Source of the DNA: Bacillus sp. S3
GTDB lineage: Bacteria > Bacillota > Bacilli > Bacillales > Cytobacillaceae
Direction of reading: 5' to 3'
Length of the DNA: 64,000 bases
Assembly: GCF_005154805.1 (NCBI RefSeq)
Contig: NZ_CP039727.1
Span: 5,019,501-5,083,500, forward strand
The position numbers were made by a program, and so were the translations under genes. Below the pieces are notes generated by a model. That model did no database searches, was not told where the DNA came from, and was given only the letters and a program-made list of their open reading frames with translations. Each line of letters starts with the position of its first letter. The first letter of the stretch is position 1. Shown here piece after piece: positions 8,910-18,325 of this stretch.

Positions 8910-10025
8910 ATGGAAATCACATCCGAACAAACTCGAATCGAAACACCATTAGCCATGGCAGAAAAAGCCTGCCAAGCCTTAATGAACAAATTCCGTGCCG
9001 AGGACTTACCACCAGTAAAAGACTTTCATTATCACCAAGGGGTCTTCCTATATGGAATGCTGCGCGTCTGGGAAGCGACTGGTAAGGACGAATACTTCGA
9101 GTACATCAAAGCCTATATTGATAGCCTGGTAGATGAAGAAGGAAATGTATGCTTTGCCCGTGATGAGCTTGACTCTACAATGGCAGGGATTCTCCTCTTC
9201 CCTCTTTATGAAAAAACCAAGCATCCAAAATATTTAATTGCCGCTAAACGATTAAGAAGTGCATTAGATACATTAAATAGAACCTCGGAGGGCGGCTTCT
9301 GGCATAAAGAAAAATATCCTTACCAAATGTGGTTAGACGGCCTCTTTATGGGCGGACCCTTCATGCTCCTGTACAGCCAGCAGTTCCAAGAACCAGAATT
9401 AGTCCAGACGGTTCTTCGCCAAGAAAGTCTAATGAGAAAAAATATGACCGATCCAAAAACAGGCTTACTCTACCATGCCTGGGACGAGAAAAAGGTGCAG
9501 CCATGGGCCGATGCGGAAACAGGCTGCTCACCAGATTTCTGGGGACGTTCCGTTGGCTGGTATGGAACGGCATTGATTGACCTGTTAGAGATTTTGGGTG
9601 ACAAGAAACGGGGCCAAGAGGAATTAATTACCTCACTGCAAAGCTTTATCCCGGCTGTAGCCGCACACCAGGATCAGGAATCCGGTCTTTGGTATAACGT
9701 GCTTGATAAGGGCAATCGTCCAGACAATTGGTTAGAATCCTCCTGTTCTGCCCTATTCATCTATTTTATTGCCAAGGCGGTTCAGAAAGGCATCGTCAGT
9801 GACTTGTACCGTGAAGTTGCCAAGAAAGCCTATGCGGGATTACTACAGCACATGGTCGAAACGGATGATGACTCCTTTACCTTAAAAGGTATTGTCATCG
9901 GTACGAGCGCAGGCACCTACGATTACTACGTTTCCCGCCCAACCTCAGAAAACGACCTGCACGGAATGGGTGCCTTTATCCTGGCGAGCATGGCTCTATA
10001 CGATCTGAATAAAAGCGGACAATAG
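8910..10025 (+). CDS. Unsaturated uronyl hydrolase (GH88/GH105, YteR/YesR-like)
   Basis: This 371-aa cytoplasmic enzyme probably removes the 4,5-unsaturated uronic acid from oligogalacturonides or rhamnogalacturonan pieces produced by lyases. It has the six-hairpin pattern of the family with RDELDSTMAG near residue 88, MWLDGLFMGGPF near residue 145 carrying the catalytic Asp, and FWGRSVGWYGTALIDLLE near residue 212. There is no signal peptide, which fits action after import by the upstream transporter. A GGAGA ribosome binding site precedes the ATG. GH88 and GH105 are related and I cannot fully separate them by eye; GH105 fits better. Confidence 0.88.
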   Translation: MEITSEQTRIETPLAMAEKACQALMNKFRAEDLPPVKDFHYHQGVFLYGMLRVWEATGKDEYFEYIKAYIDSLVDEEGNVCFARDELDSTMAGILLFPLYEKTKHPKYLIAAKRLRSALDTLNRTSEGGFWHKEKYPYQMWLDGLFMGGPFMLLYSQQFQEPELVQTVLRQESLMRKNMTDPKTGLLYHAWDEKKVQPWADAETGCSPDFWGRSVGWYGTALIDLLEILGDKKRGQEELITSLQSFIPAVAAHQDQESGLWYNVLDKGNRPDNWLESSCSALFIYFIAKAVQKGIVSDLYREVAKKAYAGLLQHMVETDDDSFTLKGIVIGTSAGTYDYYVSRPTSENDLHGMGAFILASMALYDLNKSGQ

Positions 10026-10131
10026 TTGTTACAAAAAGACTGTTTTCGTAAAGAATGTTGTTTTCAAAACACGTTCGAACTCCGAATAAGGGTGGAATTT
10101 GTACCTTATTAGCAAGATAAGCTGATTTATC

Positions 10132-10246
10132 GGCGATTCTTGGCGTTCTATCAGCGAATTTGATGGTTCTATCAGCGAATTTTAGCGTTCTATCGGCGAA
10201 TTATAGTGCTCTATCAGCGAATTATAGCGTTCTATCGGCGAATCTA
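10132..10246 (+). repeat. 21-bp tandem repeat array 1
   Basis: Five to six units with a 21-bp period, each built around (A/G)GCGAATT and CTATC. Because the period is seven codons, the plus strand reads as a heptad pattern (LSANYSV, LSANYSA). There is no start codon with a ribosome binding site, so I do not treat it as a gene. Related arrays are at 10511 and 31030. Confidence 0.85.
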
Positions 10247-10286
10247 AAAAATCAACATTTTTTAAAATAGATCCATCACTTCGTTC

Positions 10287-10314
10287 GAAAGCTTCCAGTC
10301 ACATGGAAGCTTTC
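10287..10314 (+). terminator. Hairpin in the hydrolase-manA gap, likely terminator
   Basis: GAAAGCTTCC and GGAAGCTTTC form a perfect ten-base stem with an eight-base loop. Only a weak T-rich tail (TATCTTCTGTTTTG) follows. It lies 260 bases after the hydrolase stop, beyond the repeat array. Confidence 0.6.
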
Positions 10315-10510
10315 TATCTTCTGTTTTGTTACTTGGCTAACAAGTGTACGTTTCTAAAGCTCAAAACTGGTCATAAATATCTATTAAAAAAAGCTGTTTT
10401 CGTAACATTGTTGCTAATAATCAAAGGCAAACTCATAAATAGTCCATTTTCAATGTAAAAATACACTTCAACCCTATTAATTAGTGATTAATTTAACAAC
10501 AGAATCCGTC

Positions 10511-10608
10511 TATGAGCGAATTATGGTGCTCTATGGGCGAATTTACAGCTTCAATGAGCGAATTTACAGTTCAATGAGCGAATTTTGCCAATCAATGAGC
10601 GAATCTAA
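10511..10608 (+). repeat. 21-bp tandem repeat array 2
   Basis: Four to five units of 20-21 bp built on GAGCGAATTTACAG and TTCAAT. It is a diverged version of array 1 and closely matches the array at 31030, including the run-out AAGCAACAATC. Together with array 1 it accounts for most of the 638-base gap between the hydrolase and manA; I see no gene in that gap. Confidence 0.85.
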
Positions 10609-10663
10609 AAAAGCAACAATCTATTAGAAATGAACCTAAAAAATTTACAAAGGAGGCCCTCCA

Positions 10664-11782
10664 ATGACTATTCGTACTGTTAAGCTGGACGGAACACAGC
10701 CTATTAAGCTATCTCCTGCAAGGTCGTGGCGGACCTACTTGGGTGGCAGACTCATCGATGAATTATATGGAAATCCTAACCCTAAGGATAGTCATTATCC
10801 GGAAGAATGGATGATGTCTATCATTTCTACCACCCGAAACGCCGAACGTGAACATATTCAGGACGAAGGGCTAAGCAAGCTAGATGTTCCCGGCATCGAT
10901 TTAAGTTTAAAGGAACTCATTGAGAAAAACCCTGAAGCCTTTCTAGGGAAAAAACAGGTGGAAACATTCGGCATAGAGACTGGTGTGCTAGTGAAGGTAA
11001 TCGACACAGCGGAGCGGTTGATCATGCAAGCCCATCCCGACCGGGAGAAAGCGAGAGAATTATTTGATTCGATGTATGGTAAAACAGAGTGCTGGCACTT
11101 CATTGGCGGCAGAGAAATAGATGGCGCGGCCCCCTTTGTTCATCTTGGCTTTAAGCCCGGTGTAACGAAAGAACAATGGAAAGCCCTGTTTAAGGAACAA
11201 AATATCCAAGGCATGCTCGATTGTCTGCACAAATATGAAGTGCAGCCTGGTGATACGTTTTTAATCGAAGCGGGCATTCCCCATGCGATCGGCTCCGGCT
11301 GTTTATTGATTGAAATTCAGGAGCCATCCGATTATACCATCCGGTTAGAGAAGGTTTCCCCTTCCGGATTGCAAATTGATGATTTCCTCATCCATCAAGG
11401 TCTCGGCTTTGAAAAAATGTTTGATATTTTCAGATACGAGACGCTTCCAAGGGAAGAAACATGGGCGAAATGGCGGGTAGCTCCGGACATAGTAGCAGCA
11501 ACTGAAGGGTATCGAGAAATCGAACTGGTCGGCTACAACCAAACACCTTATTTTAGAATGACACAGGTTGAGGTCTGGAAAAAGGCGGACATTCTAGGAA
11601 AAGGCGTGTTTTCCGGAGTATACATCCTTTCCGGATCTGCCATCATTGTCACAGGTGAAGACGTTCAGTCAGTTAAACAAGGAGATCAGCTGTTCATTCC
11701 GGCCAATGTCTCCCAGTTTTCAATCGTTAACCAAGGTGAAGAACCAGTGAAAGCTTTACGGTTCTTTGGACCTGAGGTGTAG
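10664..11782 (+). CDS. manA: Class I mannose-6-phosphate isomerase-like protein
   Basis: This 372-aa cupin-type zinc enzyme would interconvert mannose 6-phosphate and fructose 6-phosphate. Visible signatures are VLVKVIDTAERLIMQAHPD with the Gln and His zinc ligands near residue 125, EAGIPHAIGSG near residue 205 and EIQEPSDYTIRLE near residue 225, as in type I isomerases. A strong AAAGGAGG ribosome binding site precedes the ATG. It is followed after 34 bases by a Gfo/Idh/MocA oxidoreductase gene. Its place in a pectin locus is not typical, so it may act on another phosphosugar. Confidence 0.82.
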   Translation: MTIRTVKLDGTQPIKLSPARSWRTYLGGRLIDELYGNPNPKDSHYPEEWMMSIISTTRNAEREHIQDEGLSKLDVPGIDLSLKELIEKNPEAFLGKKQVETFGIETGVLVKVIDTAERLIMQAHPDREKARELFDSMYGKTECWHFIGGREIDGAAPFVHLGFKPGVTKEQWKALFKEQNIQGMLDCLHKYEVQPGDTFLIEAGIPHAIGSGCLLIEIQEPSDYTIRLEKVSPSGLQIDDFLIHQGLGFEKMFDIFRYETLPREETWAKWRVAPDIVAATEGYREIELVGYNQTPYFRMTQVEVWKKADILGKGVFSGVYILSGSAIIVTGEDVQSVKQGDQLFIPANVSQFSIVNQGEEPVKALRFFGPEV

Positions 11783-11816
11783 AATCATCCTTTTTCAAAC
11801 ATGGGAGGAATAAGAT

Positions 11817-13118
11817 ATGAAGAAATATGTCATTTGCGGCGTGAGTAATCGAGCATTACAAATGTTTATTAAACCATTAGTCAATCAATTTTCACAAGAT
11901 CATGAGATTGTAGGTCTGCTAGATTCTGACTCATTGCGGTTTACAATTTGTAAAAAGCAATTTCCAGGACTAGCACACCTTCCAACCTATTCTCCCGAGC
12001 AATTCGAGACAATGATTGATGAAACACAGCCAGATGTTGTGATTGTCGCCGGCAGAGACGACACACACGTGGATTATATCCTAAGGGCACTAAATAAACA
12101 GGTAGACGTCATCACTGAAAAGCCGATGGTGACAACCGCTGAAGATGCGTACAAGGTCATGCAGGCCGAGGCAGAGAGCAAAGGAAAAGTGACGGTTACC
12201 TTTAACTATCGCTACAGTCCGTTTCATCGAAAAATTAAAGAAATGATCCTCGAAGGAAAAATTGGCCGAGTGACATCGGTTGATCTCAATTGGTATATTG
12301 ATACCTTCCATGGCTCAAGCTACTTTAAACGCTGGAACCGCAATCGCGAACATTCAGGTGGATTATCGATTCATAAGTCTACCCACCACTTCGATCTCGT
12401 CAACTGGTGGCTGGATCAAAAGCCAGAAGAAGTGTTTGCTTACGGCAGCTTACATTACTACGGGCCAAACGGAGAATCGAATCCACGAAAGGAATCGGGA
12501 CGGTTCTGCGGCACCTGCGACGTCAGAAACAACTGTAGTTATTTTAGACGCTGGAATCCCAGAAGCGGTACTTCCTCTGTTAGAGACGATCATCTTTTAG
12601 CAGGCGTATATGAAAAAGACGTTCCATACAGTCATTATCGGCCGGATGCCTGTATTTTTGATGAGGAGATTTCCATTGAAGATACCTATGTGGCAACCGT
12701 AAAATACGATGGCGGCAGCTTGCTCAGTTATTCAGTTCATTTTTCAGCCCCATATGAAGGATACCGGTTAGCGATCAACGGAACAAAAGGCAGAATTGAA
12801 ACAACAGAATACCACGAACCTTCACGTATTCCTTTTGAATACCCGGAACAAACCATTGAGTATTACCCGCTGTTCGGCGGAAAAGAAAAGATTGAACTGG
12901 TCAAAGCGGATGGCGGACATGGCGGCGGCGATCCGATTTTATTAGAGGACTTGTTTCTGGGGCCTGACCCAGCCCGCAGCTATCAAATCGCAGCCGGCTC
13001 CGAAGCCGGTGCCTACTCCATTGCAGTCGGTGAAGGAGTCTGGCGATCCGTTCAAGAGAAGAAACCAATTAACATTAAGGAACTTCTTTTTCACCATGAC
13101 TATCAGGTAACCAAATAA
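11817..13118 (+). CDS. Gfo/Idh/MocA-family oxidoreductase with Cys-rich insert
   Basis: This NAD(P)-dependent sugar or cyclitol dehydrogenase has 433 aa. The N-terminal Rossmann domain begins YVICGVSNRALQMF, the conserved EKP motif is in ITEKPMVTTAED near residue 101, and the C-terminal domain carries IHKSTHHFDLVNWWL near residue 185. Unusually, a short insert GRFCGTCDVRNNCSYF near residue 230 holds three to four cysteines that could bind metal. It lies 34 bases after manA with an own ribosome binding site (GGGAGG) and is followed by a terminator. Substrate unknown. Confidence 0.87.
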   Translation: MKKYVICGVSNRALQMFIKPLVNQFSQDHEIVGLLDSDSLRFTICKKQFPGLAHLPTYSPEQFETMIDETQPDVVIVAGRDDTHVDYILRALNKQVDVITEKPMVTTAEDAYKVMQAEAESKGKVTVTFNYRYSPFHRKIKEMILEGKIGRVTSVDLNWYIDTFHGSSYFKRWNRNREHSGGLSIHKSTHHFDLVNWWLDQKPEEVFAYGSLHYYGPNGESNPRKESGRFCGTCDVRNNCSYFRRWNPRSGTSSVRDDHLLAGVYEKDVPYSHYRPDACIFDEEISIEDTYVATVKYDGGSLLSYSVHFSAPYEGYRLAINGTKGRIETTEYHEPSRIPFEYPEQTIEYYPLFGGKEKIELVKADGGHGGGDPILLEDLFLGPDPARSYQIAAGSEAGAYSIAVGEGVWRSVQEKKPINIKELLFHHDYQVTK

Positions 13119-13126
13119 CATCTATA

Positions 13127-13169
13127 AAACATACGAAGAGTCGATAAAAAGACGTTTCGTATGTTTTTT
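13127..13169 (+). terminator. Terminator after the oxidoreductase gene
   Basis: AAACATACGA and TCGTATGTTT pair across a loop of about 20 bases and are followed by T residues. It separates the manA-oxidoreductase pair from the second binding-protein gene. Confidence 0.8.
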
Positions 13170-13259
13170 CTACTTTTATCTAAAACTTTGACTTTTTCCC
13201 AAAAATACGGCATGGTATGGAAAGAATTAGTTTATGGCATCAAAGGAGATAACGAACGA

Positions 13260-14585
13260 ATGGTAAGGAAGAACGTATCGGCTTCTGTGCTAGCCTTGAT
13301 CATCACTGTCTCATTCCTGCTGACAGGATGCTTTGAGAAAGAACAATCCTCGCAGAACGCCAACCCAATAACAGAAAAAGTCACCATTACTTTTTGGGAT
13401 GACAATTCAGGGCCGCAGCGAACGCCCATTTGGAAAGAATTAATCAACCGATTTGAAAGGGAAAATCCAACCATCGATGTGAAATATGTGGGCTTACCAA
13501 AAGATTCGGCAAAAGCAACGTTTGATGCAGCAATCGCTGCAGAGGACACACCAGATGTTGGTAGTGTCTATACAAGCTGGCTGCCGGAATATTCTTCTCG
13601 GAACGCACTTTTGTCTCTGGATTCCTATTTTGCTAACTGGAGTGATCGGGAAAAAATCAATCAAGAAGTGATTCATTTTAATAAACAAATCGTGGATGAC
13701 CACAAATTATATGGCATTCCCTATACACAGAATCTTGATATCCTTTGGATTCGATCCGATTGGTTTAAAGAAGCTCAGGTCAATCCTCCCGACACATGGG
13801 ACGAATTTTTTCAGGCAGCGAAAATCTTAACAGATCCGGCGAAAAAGCGCTACGGATTCACCATTCGTGGCGGTGCAGGCGGATCGTTTCAGTTACAGCG
13901 GATGATGTATGCCTACTCTGGCATTCAAGCTGCTATGATCAATGGGCGAAGTACCATTAATGATCCAAAGCATGTCGAATTCTTAACAAGATATGTAGCA
14001 TTGTATCAGCAATACACACCAAAGAGTGATATTACTAACGATTATAAAGCGATGATTACCAGATTCGATACAGGCGATGCCGCTATGGTTCAGCATAACC
14101 TGGGCTCCTATGCCGAGCATAGTGAAATGTTAACATCCGATCAATTCCAGGCAGTACCATTGCCCAAATCCGTTAGGGGTCACTATACAGCAGAAGCCGG
14201 GAATGCCATCGGGATGAGTATGTTTAAAGGGACGAAGCACCCGAAGGAATCATGGAAGTTTATTCAATTCATGAATTCCCAATACGCACAAAGCTATTGG
14301 AATCGAATGGTGGGTCAAATTCCGACAAACGCGGATGTACTCAGCGAAGAATGGGTAAAGAAGGCTCCTCACATTGCGACGGCTGCGACCGTCTATAGGA
14401 ATCCGGAGACAACCCTTTATGAGCCACCCTTCTACCTGCCGGAATATAGCAGAATCCTATATACCATCGTGGACCCTAGCATTCAAGCCGCATTAAGCGG
14501 GAACATGACAGTAGAAGAACTATTGGACCAATGGGCAAATGCGATCAATGAGGCACAAAAGCAATATGAAGCAGGGGACAGTTGA
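13260..14585 (+). CDS. Second sugar-binding lipoprotein, orphan
   Basis: This 441-aa extracellular binding protein is a clear paralogue of the one at 7371: its mature start TITFWDDNSGPQRTPIWKEL and later GGAGGSFQLQRMMYAYSG match in order and spacing. The frame is open from 13161, but the ATG at 13260 has AAAGGAG at the right distance and gives a proper lipoprotein signal ending LLTGC. No permease or ATPase genes accompany it. It probably feeds the permeases at 5553-7338 with a related oligosaccharide, or is a redundant copy; this is inference. Confidence 0.9.
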   Translation: MVRKNVSASVLALIITVSFLLTGCFEKEQSSQNANPITEKVTITFWDDNSGPQRTPIWKELINRFERENPTIDVKYVGLPKDSAKATFDAAIAAEDTPDVGSVYTSWLPEYSSRNALLSLDSYFANWSDREKINQEVIHFNKQIVDDHKLYGIPYTQNLDILWIRSDWFKEAQVNPPDTWDEFFQAAKILTDPAKKRYGFTIRGGAGGSFQLQRMMYAYSGIQAAMINGRSTINDPKHVEFLTRYVALYQQYTPKSDITNDYKAMITRFDTGDAAMVQHNLGSYAEHSEMLTSDQFQAVPLPKSVRGHYTAEAGNAIGMSMFKGTKHPKESWKFIQFMNSQYAQSYWNRMVGQIPTNADVLSEEWVKKAPHIATAATVYRNPETTLYEPPFYLPEYSRILYTIVDPSIQAALSGNMTVEELLDQWANAINEAQKQYEAGDS

Positions 14586-14600
14586 ACCGTCCCCTGCTTT
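14571..14600. terminator. Bidirectional terminator between converging genes
   Basis: GCAGGGGAC and GTCCCCTGC form a nine-base stem that overlaps the stop codon of the binding-protein gene. A TTTATTT tail serves the plus strand. The converging pectate lyase gene ends 22 bases further on, so the same hairpin may serve both. Confidence 0.75.
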
Positions 14601-14621
14601 ATTTCCTTACTAATAGAATGG

Positions 14622-17213
14622 CTATTGTTTCTTTTTCTGCCCCGGTGGCATTTGTTTTACATGAATCGAATGCTCCGCTTTCAAGTCATGATAACTCACC
14701 ATAATCTTCGTTTTTCCCTTAGTACCTGCTTGTATGGAACCGTCGTCCTCTACCATTGCCATGGCTGAGTCCTTACTAGTAAACTTAACATCGTCCGTCA
14801 ATGTTCTACTAGAACCATCCGCATAGATTCCCTTTACAACAAGCTTTCCTGTCTCTCCCTCTTTCAAGGAATCAGGGCCTTCTACCTTAATGGACAACGG
14901 ATTTGCTTCCAGTGCGCCAACATAGCTTTGTCCTGAACCTGCCTTATTGAGGGCACTGGCAGGGGCCAATCGAAGGAAATCGCCAAATTGGATGTTCCCC
15001 TTTTTAGAGCGCGAATAGGCGGCAGGGGTATCTAGGCTGACAAAATCCTTCTTCGTTACAGTCATTCCCTTACTGTTCACCGATTCTGATCCGTTATAGA
15101 AGAAATTTGTTTCATCCACTACACCAGAAATAAAATCTGCTAATGCACCTGTCTTGGTCCTGAAGGAAAGGTTACCTTTGAAAATCCCCTGCTCTTCAGC
15201 CGTGAAATATGGATTGATCCGGAACACATAGTTAAAGCGCTTATTATTAAAAGAAGTATTGTTTTCAACAATCATTTTACCCGGATTAAAATTGTCGGTA
15301 AACCCGTCCATGTTATTGTCAAAAGAAAGATTGTTGCGAACGATATGCGCGACAGGAAGACCTTCACCGCCAAGTTTAAAACCATTGCCCATATTGCCAT
15401 CTTTGTTATAGCCGTTGCTCAGCTTTCCGTTCGAATAGGCAATATTCCCTTCTAAGGTGATCGGCTTATTGGCGCCTTCATTTGTCCGGTTATATAAATC
15501 CCAACCGTCATCAATATTGTGATGGGCGATATTCCCTTTAAACACATTGCCTTCGCCAACCCCTAATTTAGCGGCAAATCCGTCTGCATCTTCATCACGT
15601 GGGTCGCGGTTATCATGTGATTCGCAGTTAAGAATCAGGTTATACTTTGGCCATAGATCCGGGTTTGTGCCGCTTCCGCTGATTTGCAGGCCTGTATCAC
15701 CGTTAAAGTTGAAAAGCATTTGCTCGACCACATTATGGTCACCACTCACCCGCATACCGTTAGTTGCGGCTCCCGTGATATGAAATCCCGCCACATGCCA
15801 GTAATCGGCATTCAGCTGAATCACATTAGCAAGCTTTCCTTGGCCATCGATGGTTACTTTTTCACCATTATAGGCAGCAATCGTTTTCACTTGATCCATT
15901 AAGCCACTGTATTCCTTTTTAATGTTCAGCATGGCCGAAGGTGTATAGGTTCCTTCCCTCATAAAAATCGTTTCACCAGGCAGAACGTACTTAATCGCTG
16001 TTTCTAAATCCATTGGACTCGCTATCGTACCCTTTCCAGTGCTGGTTCCATTTGGAGAAACAAATAACCCTTTTCCACTGTTAAAAATCTTTTTCGTTAC
16101 TTTAATGGTTTTCGTAATCGCGGCCGTCGATGGTGCATCTATTGGCGTATAAACAACGGTAAAGTCAGTGAGATCGTTTTCCAAGTTGGTGTCGAAGGAA
16201 TATACTTCATTCCTCACAACGGCTGTCTTGCCTGCGACCTCTTTTCCGTCTTTCGATATAGAAATCGTGCCATCATAGTTTGCAAGCACTCTCAGTTTAT
16301 AATCGGCAGAGCCTGATTCCGGTGCGGAAACAATGTTCATTACGGCATTTTCTTTCGCCGGCGGTGCCGGTGGTGTTGGAACGGTATGGGCTTCACTCAG
16401 CGTCAAGCTCGCATTCCTCACCGTCATCTTTGCATTTCTTGCTGCGTAAAAACCAACATACATATGGTCGGGGTCAAGGACTTGTACCAAATCGGCCCCT
16501 TTCACCCGAGTCTCAAACGTCTTTTTTTCCGAAGAATGTAGGAATGTGGTTGACATGATAAAGTCTGTGTCTGTTCTTTCTAATTTGACCCTGACCGGTG
16601 TTCCAATTGGCAGAGTATAGGCTGGATCCGTTGTAAATCCAGTCGCTTTTAACTGACTGCCTAAATTGCCCCATGGATACACGACTCCCGTCCGATAGAT
16701 TGGGCTGATTCCGTGGCGCATCATGCCGACACCAAAAATATTCGAAGCAGCCGGAACCTCTTCGTACCCTATTATCATCGGGTCCTGCCTTGGTGCAGCA
16801 ATGGCGTCTCTGACCATGATTCCCGCACTTTCCTGACCGTTCGGTGCAGCACCAGTTTCCGGCCCGAATTGTTCAATGGTAAGATCGGCCTCAAGAACAA
16901 AGTTATCCGTTTTCGCGTTGAGCTTCGTGTAATAGAACGTTAATCCATCGTGGCCAGGTGCCAGTTTTCCGCCGCGGCTTTCCAATGTTATCGCCCCATC
17001 AATGCTCCCAGGCACCTCTGGTTTCGCGTAATTGGTGCCAATTTTATGAGGCAGAACATTGGCGGAAAAATTTAAATCAGTAGACTGACCAAACGAGATA
17101 CTTTCCCATTTTAATTGCGAGCTGTCCCCGCTTTGTTTCATTTCCTCCTCAGCAAAAATCCTCCCAGGAATTGCACTCACAACCATAACCAAAGAAAGTA
17201 CCATCACCAACAT
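14622..17213 (-). CDS. Secreted pectate lyase, polysaccharide lyase family 9, with Big-type domain
   Basis: This exported 863-aa enzyme cleaves polygalacturonate by beta-elimination. A signal peptide ends near AIPGRIFAEE. Residues 50-280 form a beta-rich accessory domain, and residues about 370-720 are a right-handed beta-helix of PL9 type. Typical motifs are NCESHDNRDPRDEDADGF, NIDDGWDLYNR and MGNGFKLGG, whose Lys fits the family catalytic base. The last 100 residues (KVEGPDSLKEGETGKLVV onward) resemble a Big_2 domain. The ATG lacks a close ribosome binding site; GAGGAG lies some 25 bases upstream in another frame, so the true 5' end is uncertain. Confidence 0.88.
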   Translation of the reverse strand: MLVMVLSLVMVVSAIPGRIFAEEEMKQSGDSSQLKWESISFGQSTDLNFSANVLPHKIGTNYAKPEVPGSIDGAITLESRGGKLAPGHDGLTFYYTKLNAKTDNFVLEADLTIEQFGPETGAAPNGQESAGIMVRDAIAAPRQDPMIIGYEEVPAASNIFGVGMMRHGISPIYRTGVVYPWGNLGSQLKATGFTTDPAYTLPIGTPVRVKLERTDTDFIMSTTFLHSSEKKTFETRVKGADLVQVLDPDHMYVGFYAARNAKMTVRNASLTLSEAHTVPTPPAPPAKENAVMNIVSAPESGSADYKLRVLANYDGTISISKDGKEVAGKTAVVRNEVYSFDTNLENDLTDFTVVYTPIDAPSTAAITKTIKVTKKIFNSGKGLFVSPNGTSTGKGTIASPMDLETAIKYVLPGETIFMREGTYTPSAMLNIKKEYSGLMDQVKTIAAYNGEKVTIDGQGKLANVIQLNADYWHVAGFHITGAATNGMRVSGDHNVVEQMLFNFNGDTGLQISGSGTNPDLWPKYNLILNCESHDNRDPRDEDADGFAAKLGVGEGNVFKGNIAHHNIDDGWDLYNRTNEGANKPITLEGNIAYSNGKLSNGYNKDGNMGNGFKLGGEGLPVAHIVRNNLSFDNNMDGFTDNFNPGKMIVENNTSFNNKRFNYVFRINPYFTAEEQGIFKGNLSFRTKTGALADFISGVVDETNFFYNGSESVNSKGMTVTKKDFVSLDTPAAYSRSKKGNIQFGDFLRLAPASALNKAGSGQSYVGALEANPLSIKVEGPDSLKEGETGKLVVKGIYADGSSRTLTDDVKFTSKDSAMAMVEDDGSIQAGTKGKTKIMVSYHDLKAEHSIHVKQMPPGQKKKQ

Positions 17214-17218
17214 CTTAG

Positions 17219-17232
17219 TAAGCGCTTTCGAC
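17219..17232. promoter_or_regulatory. CcpA cre-like site at the pectate lyase start
   Basis: The core GAAAGCGCTT on the minus strand matches the centre of cre (TGAAAGCGCTTTCA). It lies directly upstream of the annotated lyase start, a position where CcpA usually blocks transcription. Confidence 0.5.
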
Positions 17233-17401
17233 TAATCAACTCCTCTAGCCTTATTTTTGTAACTCTAGAAGAGTATAAGACATCTAGGGAACCTTTATAA
17301 TTCAAAATTTTTAGAACTTTGTTTGATATTTTAACTAAATACGGAGTGCATGAAGACGATGAAGCAATCTCTCATGCTTTACTGGATTAAACCTTAGCTG
17401 A

Positions 17402-18325
17402 TTAGTGATCTGCCACCTGTACGATCCGCGCTGTAAATTGTTGAGGCGGTTGAACTTTTTTCACGTCTTCCCCATTCAGCCAGTCCCACTCATAGAATTC
17501 TCCGCCAATCTCATAAAGAACCTTTTCATCATCTTTCCTAGGCTCAGCTGCCATCCTTTCGTCGCACAAGTTATCATAATACAGATAGAACTTCTCTTTT
17601 AAGATCCCGTAAAAGTAGGCAATGGGCTTTTTGACGACGTTGGTAAACTTTAGTTTTCTGACTAATTGCCGGAAGGAATCAATGGCTAGATCAACGATGG
17701 TCTCTGTTTCTTCATGGAGTTTATAGTCAAAAGCAAGAATATGAACCATACGCCAATAGTCTTCGATTACTTTCGCATCGTCGAAGAAACATTTAACAAA
17801 TTCTGCAAAGGGCTTTGGTACACGGCTGCTCACAAAGGTATGGTCCAATGTAGACGGTTCTTCTTTACGTTTTTTTATCTCTTGATCTTTTTCAGTTTTT
17901 AAAAGATTAATAGTTTCTTTTGGGTGGTTCATCGTTTGTTGTTTAGGTGGTTCACTGACTGGAAAACGATTGAACACGTAGAGATTACTCGACTGGGAGC
18001 CGTTTGTGCGTTCCGTTTCATAGACCGTGAAAATCCCTACATCCTTCGCCTTCCCGATCATCCGTTTAAATGTCGAACGGGAAATGCCATTATTCCTGTA
18101 CTCTTGATGAATCGCTTTTAACATCGTGCCAATCTTCGCATTGCACACCCCAGGGATTTTCGCAGCAAAACGAACCAGCCGCTTTAAGCCGACTAGCTCC
18201 CCTTTTGAAAAATCCTTCTTATGCTCCAGCAGCCACCATTCCATATGTTGATTAAACTCTTGTAAACTCTCAAATTGCGAAAACTGTTCAAAGCCCTCAA
18301 TGTTGCCTGATTTCAAATTCATCAT
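17402..18325 (-). CDS. wHTH replication-initiator-like protein, multicopy family, copy 1
   Basis: This 307-aa protein is almost identical to the one at 47938-48891, and its last 65 residues recur at 30513-30714. Residues 30-130 look like a winged helix region (GISRSTFKRMIGKAKDVGIF). The C-terminal part KKPIAYFYGILKEKFYLYYDNL resembles domains of phage or plasmid replication proteins in Bacillus. The start MMNLKSG is shared with copy 2. Upstream, copies share about 90 bases of flank, including GGCACCTTTAAGATAGCGGG. I infer a mobile or formerly mobile unit. The biochemical role is unknown. Confidence 0.7.
   Translation of the reverse strand: MMNLKSGNIEGFEQFSQFESLQEFNQHMEWWLLEHKKDFSKGELVGLKRLVRFAAKIPGVCNAKIGTMLKAIHQEYRNNGISRSTFKRMIGKAKDVGIFTVYETERTNGSQSSNLYVFNRFPVSEPPKQQTMNHPKETINLLKTEKDQEIKKRKEEPSTLDHTFVSSRVPKPFAEFVKCFFDDAKVIEDYWRMVHILAFDYKLHEETETIVDLAIDSFRQLVRKLKFTNVVKKPIAYFYGILKEKFYLYYDNLCDERMAAEPRKDDEKVLYEIGGEFYEWDWLNGEDVKKVQPPQQFTARIVQVADH

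Noticed and set aside
8733..8930. 65-codon minus-strand ORF between the ABC operon and the hydrolase gene
   Set aside because: It runs through the GC-rich repeat, and its translation is only a by-product of that repeat. No ribosome binding site.
10132..10608. CRISPR or coding repeats
   Set aside because: A 21-bp period is too short for CRISPR; the heptad frames have no start with a ribosome binding site.
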